Shown: positions 59,149 through 64,000 of the stretch, one piece after another
Layout: each line of letters opens with the position of its first letter
Numbering within the stretch: position 1 is the stretch's first letter
NCBI GenBank assembly: GCA_037903475.1
Contig: JBAJFG010000126.1
Coordinates: 558,001-622,000 of the forward strand
DNA: 64,000 nt
Direction: 5' to 3'
Source: Ancylostoma caninum
Taxonomy: Eukaryota > Nematoda > Chromadorea > Rhabditida > Ancylostomatidae
Program-made: the position numbers and the translations under genes
Notes under the pieces: generated by a model
The model's database searches: none
Told to the model about the DNA's origin: nothing
Seen by the model: the letters and a program-made list of their open reading frames with translations, nothing else

Positions 59149-59286
59149 TCATACAGTATTAGCCGGCAATCCGTTTCCGTCTGGAGCAAGAACTGGTTTG
59201 GCAAAATCTTGTTCTGGCGGGCAACCAACCTCCGCCAAGACGCCAGTTGTCGCCAGCAGCGCGGCTGCAAGAAGTATGCTAAACAT
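59149..59286 (-). CDS. 45-residue predicted secreted peptide
   Basis: A TTTTTCAG acceptor ends one base before the ATG at 59286, the classic place for spliced-leader addition. The product begins MFSILLAAALLATTGVLA, a textbook signal peptide. The short mature part has GCPPEQDF and LAPDGNG and ends NTV. AATAAA signals lie downstream at 59012-59007 and 58940-58935. The last codons AAT ACT are followed by GTATGA, a possible donor, so the frame may continue in another exon instead of stopping at 59149. The CP...KPV.APDG.G spacing faintly recalls a Kazal-type inhibitor start, but the cysteines are missing. The function is not assigned. Confidence 0.5.
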   Translation of the reverse strand: MFSILLAAALLATTGVLAEVGCPPEQDFAKPVLAPDGNGLPANTV

Positions 59287-59289
59287 TCT

Positions 59290-60106
59290 GAAAAATTGTA
59301 GTACATGTCCTGCCTGAGCACAGAGTAACAAATGACAGTGCGGGAGAATGGCCGAAAAATTCAATTGACTTTGAAATTCATGATTACTCTGATTCTACCA
59401 ACATTTCTTTATTAGTTCCCATTGATGTTCGAGAAGAAAAGTTACTCGTACATTCGATGTCCGACAATTCATATTCACTCATTACGCGTCAGACTGTTTC
59501 TCCAAAGTTTGTGCAAAGAAAGTGTTCACATTATTCATGTGACTGAATCGAGTACATTCGACGGAGTTTACGAATGTCCGATTGATCAAAAAACTCGTTC
59601 ATTCGGTTCTTTTAAAGAATGAGCACATTTCATTCATTGGAGATGTTCATAATTGGAGCTATTTGAATAACTCGTCAATTCGGGTGCCTAGAGAAAGCTC
59701 ATATACAAACATTTCGTCTGTTTTACCCCCTGAAAAGTGGCAAATTCGAAATACTCGTTCATTCGGCTTTAGAACAATTGAGATTCGAATTGAAATACGT
59801 CAGAACGCGAATTGGTTGCTGTGATTCGATTAGCTCCCACAAGGTAAGACAGACACGGCTACCAGTTGGCCAGGTCTGAAAACTGAGGGGAACCGTTGGA
59901 GAAAAACGATAAAAACGAAAGACCCTGCTCCACGCCACTTTTTTTACATGCCACGTTTTCCCACGTTTTTTTATGTCCCAAACCAGCGGGACTTTCCTCC
60001 ACTCTGGTAACCCACTATTCTTATTCTCCTGTTATTCTCTTCTATTCTATTATTATTCTGTTATTCTCTCGTCACTCTTTGATCACTATATCATCCCTCC
60101 CCTCAG
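59290..60106. other. No gene supported
   Basis: Recurrent short ttcattcgg/ctcattcg motifs occur (59460-59770). An open plus-strand frame before 60020 ends at CTCTGGTAACC, which could be the partner of the exon at 60107. This is not firm. Confidence 0.3.
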
Positions 60107-60197
60107 TTTCTTCTTGGATGAAGAAGAGCCCGTTGATTATGACTATTTTCGAGAGCGAGTCCCTTTGTATGGCCAGCCGCAGCCTGCGCAATTTTGA
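60107..60197 (+). CDS. Possible terminal exon with acidic/aromatic tail
   Basis: A CCCCTCAG acceptor precedes an open 91-bp exon. One frame encodes DEEEPVDYDYFRERV followed by PLYGQPQPAQF and a TGA. A donor at 60007 leaves two bases, as this frame requires. A second frame is also open, so coding is uncertain. No family is recognised. Confidence 0.3.
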
Positions 60198-60346
60198 GAA
60201 GAGAGAGACAGCGTTCTACCCATGTGTTGGAGCAATGTTGTAGATTTCAAAGGTGTACACTCAATTGACTGTGAAAAACCCTCTTAAAAGTGAGATGGAA
60301 ATCCGACTTGGATGCCATTTCTTCCATTACTTTCTCCTCAACCTAA

Positions 60347-60394
60347 TAATGGTGTGGTTGCTGGTATAGAAAGCCATACGCAACCACACCATTA
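60347..60394. repeat. Palindromic hairpin
   Basis: AATGGTGTGGTTGC and its inverse flank a short centre at this position. It could be a foldback remnant. No terminator role is implied in a eukaryote. Confidence 0.6.
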
Positions 60395-60399
60395 TAACA

Positions 60400-63297
60400 A
60401 GGTCATGCCTCAAAGACTCGTTATGACCCCCAAAAATTCCGGCGAAACGCCCGAAGAGATCTTTAATGGCAGCCAGGATGGAAAACTTTGAAAGCTGCAG
60501 TATCGAAATGGTATTGGACCGAATATTCGATTATTCACTCATTCGGTGGTTTCAAAAGTGGTTATTCAAATGATTCATTCATTTCGGGTAGCCAAGAACG
60601 TCCTACTCTCGCATAATTCGTTAACGCACTTTATTGAAAAACGCCTTATTCTAATTCTTCAAATGTTCCAATGTTTAAAAAAGCCTTATATTCGAACTAT
60701 TGATTCGAATATTTCAAATTTTGTTTCCCAATTTTTCAAAAGTACGGATATTTCAAAAATCGTTGGATGTTCCGATGTATAGTTCACATGACAGTCACGA
60801 CAAGAAAAAAACTGCTTTGGTGCATTCTCCGTCAAATTAGCTGACGGATCGTGCACGCTGCTCCATGACTTTGAACCCCGAAAGGTGAGGCGGGACATAA
60901 GCGACGAAGTAGGAGCCAACATTTTTCCCATATGTAGGATAGGTGCCACACCAATCCCTGCAGCGCGTACATCACTCCCCAACTAACAGACTTTGACACA
61001 AAATGTATTTAAAAGGAGCTTCCCGCATCTACGAAATGAGAATTGAAATAACTCGGAAGGAATACTGCACTGAACATTTTCGATAGTAGGTTCAGGCTTG
61101 AGCACACATCACATCACTGACATATACTATAATATTTTCAACACTGCTCGGTGTGCATTATACCTTTTGATAGGCCGATCAGGGGAGCAACAAAATAACA
61201 CTAACAATGAAAACGCTGATTATTAGAGTACTCGTTTGTGGAAATAGAATATTACGAAAAATGGGAAACGTATGGACACCGATTTATTTTTAAAAAGCAG
61301 TGGAGAAGGGCTAGATGATATGATTCATACAGTTCGTGAGTAGCAAGGGGACATGTGTGACGTTCCTTCGTCACGAGTCCTGTTGTTTTTCGTTTTAAGC
61401 ATTATTTTTCGCTCCACAATAAGGGGCACACTTTGCAGATGCACAGAAGGGAAACTTTATTGTTTTAACGGTTTTTGGCGGTTTCTATTCATCGAGTTTT
61501 CCTTTTCAAAGATTTTAATCGCAAGCAAGGTACTATTAGAAGGAATTCTTTTCGTTTCTCAGAATAGCCAAAGTTACACCCGTCGATTTATTTCATATTT
61601 GACGAATCGCACCCAATACACTTCAAAGAGCATGAATAATTGAATCTGGGTGGTATTATGAAAAACATGCATTGGCGAGGAAAACCATCCACTCTTAGAG
61701 TAACTATCTATACTTTCGAGAGACTACTTGCGGAATGAGTTGCACTACATCTCTCGACTAAGAAGGAATACTGTCGTCATACAGACCCAGTACTTGGTGG
61801 GCTTTAGAGACCACAATACATAAACAAGGCCATAAAAGCGATGCGGCGTCGATGTAGTCTTATACCCATGGGATGGTGTTTTCCACGTGCTACAGTATTT
61901 GAAGAGAGTCAGAGCTGAACAAATCATCCACGAGAAAAACAACGTAGGTGTACAGTATAAAACGACTGTTTATAGGGAAAATTGCGTGGGTCAATGGCCA
62001 ATTACAGTTGTCGATTGGGATCAGCTTTCTCGGTCAATTCTAGTGGTAAACAATGCGATCGAGAATTAATCCTATGCGATGATGTGGTTACACACGCAAT
62101 AGTTTCACTTTCAACGAGAAAAAAGCTGAGCTGACAACTAGGTCAAGACCGCGACTTGTCTACTTGGCTCGCGTCGGCGCCGAACTCTGTTTTTAGCGAA
62201 AACATGCTACAAGTTTAACAGTAACTTACGCACAGGCTGTATATGTCTAAGGATTGTCGTGGTAACTGAAGTTGGATTTCATCATCCACTTTGTTGTTGC
62301 AAATCATTGCAATTGTTCAACGTTACTGCATTTTTTCAAAGCATTTCATGGAATGGAATGCATTGACAAAGATGCAGTGCACTGTTACAAATACACTTCT
62401 TAATGCAGTGCACTGCATTTTTTCAATGAACTCATCTTTCAGCATTATCTTCGCATATATTTGAGAAACACCTCAAGCGCTCTGTTTGCACTTCATTGCC
62501 AAGCGATGTCGTCGCGGAGACGGCCACTACGTGCGCGGCTGTATGAGTGCTAAAACTGAGTGGACTGTACGCCCAAATATCAGGAGCAATTAAGAATTAG
62601 CGAAAAATCCTAGTCCACAACATCAACAATGTGGTCCGCGATGCCGCATCGCGAGGATAACCCTTTTGCTCACACAACACAAACGCAGTATCCGCATATT
62701 TCGGCTGGCGCTATAATCCATGTTGAGTATAGCAAACAGATGTCATAGCCGCCAGCAATTCGCCAACATTGACGACAAATGATCGCCAACACTGATAACG
62801 GTTGGTCGTAACATCAGCGAGCAAAGTTGGCGGTACCTCAAGCTGCCTCAAAATGTAGAGAAAAAATAAGAAATTTAACTCAAATTTAGGAGAAGAATGA
62901 ACAATGAAAATTGGATGCATCGGAAAAGATGTAGTGCACTTCTGCAAGAAAAAAAGAATGCAATAAATTGCAATATGCAATTTTTTTGACGAAATGGAAC
63001 ACCTTCGAATTACGTGGCCGCGACGATTCGGGGCATGTATCTGCTGCTATTGCACCCACATCTCTGGAGGCATTCTGAATGTGTTAGAACAAGGCAACAG
63101 AGCTTGGAACATATGATGAATGGCTGTCATTCACATGTCTTCATTTGTTATCGCCTTAGTTGTAGAGATCTAAGGAAACTAGCTAAAATGGAATGAGATT
63201 GAAGTATGTTTCGACCAGTAGAAGCTTCATTATCTAGCTCCATTATATAAATCCTACCGAACTGTTCCTCATTTGAGAAAGTGATGATTCTGCATAT
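60400..63297. other. No gene supported
   Basis: A possible first exon on the minus strand (62308-62230, starting MICNNKVDDEIQLQL, with a GTAAGT donor) is too short to trust. Around 62320-62420 the motif atgcagtgcactgcat recurs, and related gcaatttttttgac sequence lies near 62980. At 62735-62830 sequence like gccaacattgacgac resembles the interior of the MITE at 38261. Confidence 0.3.
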
Positions 63298-63300
63298 TTA

Positions 63301-63538
63301 AGGGCAATTTATACTGGATGCGTGCGACTGACGCGCGTGCGTCTATATGATGAAGAATAAGGCCCAGTCGCATCGCAGTCGCAGCCCAGACGCACGCGTT
63401 TACGGCCTCGCGACGGCCGCGCGTTCTTTTCATTGAGGATGTACCTGCCGTCTTGACCGGTCTTCATCTAAAATCCCTTACAAATGGATGCGTGCGACTG
63501 ATGCGCGACTGACGCACGCAGCTCGTATAAATTGCCCT
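63301..63538. mobile_element. MITE with AGGGCAATTTATA ends, copy 2
   Basis: The ends AGGGCAATTTATACT and GTATAAATTGCCCT are flanked by TTA on both sides (63298-63300 and 63539-63541). The interior matches the copy at 36505-36753 with few changes, indicating recent spread. The 3-bp duplication suggests a PIF/Harbinger-type transposase acting in trans. Confidence 0.85.
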
Positions 63539-63545
63539 TTATGCA

Positions 63546-64000
63546 TCTGTATATATAAAAGTGAAAGTTTGTATGTATGTATGTGTGTGCATGTACGTAA
63601 TGAATAGAAAACGCGATCCGAACCAAATTTTGCATGCTGGTTCGATATGGGCCGGCGGAAGTTATAGGCTACTCTTCGGTTGGGCTATCGATTATATCGA
63701 ATTTAATGATTTTTCGCTATTTTTGCTCACGGACTGGTGAAGACATGTCTACTAGGGTTGATCGACAAACTGAACACGAGCATTACAACTGTTTTGCACC
63801 TGAACATCGATTTATTGATTTTATCGACTTTTTTCACTTTTACAAAGATCAGTGAGAGCAAGTCTACTGGGTCTCAGTGTTCCTCATTCCTCAATACGCT
63901 GAACACGGATATGACAACCACTTTGCGCCAAAATATAACCCCTTGCCAATGCCCAGCCCGCCCACCCAGAGTCTGCCATTTTGCGCGTGGAATTGGTGTA
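63546..64000 (+). mobile_element. Helitron, family B, 5' part (runs off the window)
   Basis: It starts TCTGTATATATAAAAGTG after an A, then a GTAT microsatellite, then the tandem-repeat unit seen at 540-1540 (gaacacgagcattacaactg). It continues beyond the end of the window. Confidence 0.7.

Noticed and set aside
61745..61942. Minus-strand frame with membrane-like residues
   Set aside because: Length is within chance; no conserved motif or splice sites.

Overview
The window looks like chromosomal DNA of a nematode, probably a repeat-rich rhabditine or strongylid-type worm. Short introns end in TTTTCAG-like sites. Spliced-leader-type acceptors sit just upstream of start codons. The mobile elements (RTE-1-like LINE, Penelope-like, mariner, Helitron, TTAA-target elements) fit that origin. 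The assignment is inference; no rRNA or mitochondrial marker is present. Host genes are few and small. Most of the window is transposable elements, several nested in each other with boundaries that can be fixed from the sequence.

Left part (1-17 kb). A Helitron with an internal 118-bp tandem repeat (157-1685) is followed by a decayed RTE-type LINE (1894-5115). That LINE is split by a Penelope-like fragment with long inverted repeats (2155-3273). Next comes a dispersed repeat interrupted by a solo LTR (5191-5788) and a TA-flanked inverted-repeat element (5949-6844). A small three-exon host gene lies at 8245-8759. A near-complete RTE LINE with a 12-bp target duplication fills 9481-12897. The last exon and 3' flank of the small gene recur in inverted orientation at 15.29-17.13 kb, where a second Helitron family (15407-16884) has inserted just past the poly(A) signal. 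The undisturbed copy at 8.6-8.9 kb acts as the empty site.

Middle part (17-41 kb). More copies of the second Helitron family occur (21189-22205, 22952-23601, 32106-33647, probably 35779-36490). They carry a 59-60-bp minisatellite. A broken UPF1-like SF1 helicase gene lies at 24.7-27.8 kb and a broken mariner at 30657-31951. Several small inverted-repeat elements with TTAA or 3-bp target duplications are also present.

Right part (41-64 kb). The most striking object is a 9,472-bp hAT element (41547-51018). It has matched terminal inverted repeats and a perfect 8-bp target duplication. It encodes a four-exon transposase with all three catalytic acidic residues but one in-frame TAA. It also encloses a two-exon gene for a 93-residue single-pass membrane protein and tRNA-like tandem repeats. 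To its right lie a probable Helitron copy, a piggyBac-like non-autonomous element (52379-53188), several mariner-type elements, and a spliced host gene with a possible GAT-like domain (55445-58813, 5' end not found). The large intron of that gene is packed with mariners. A tiny gene for a predicted secreted peptide (59149-59286) follows. The window closes with a MITE and the start of another Helitron of the first family.

The host genes show no shared pathway. What links the window is mobile-element activity: two DNA-transposon classes (hAT, Helitron) with clean boundaries, paralogous empty sites that prove insertion mechanics, and element-borne cargo.
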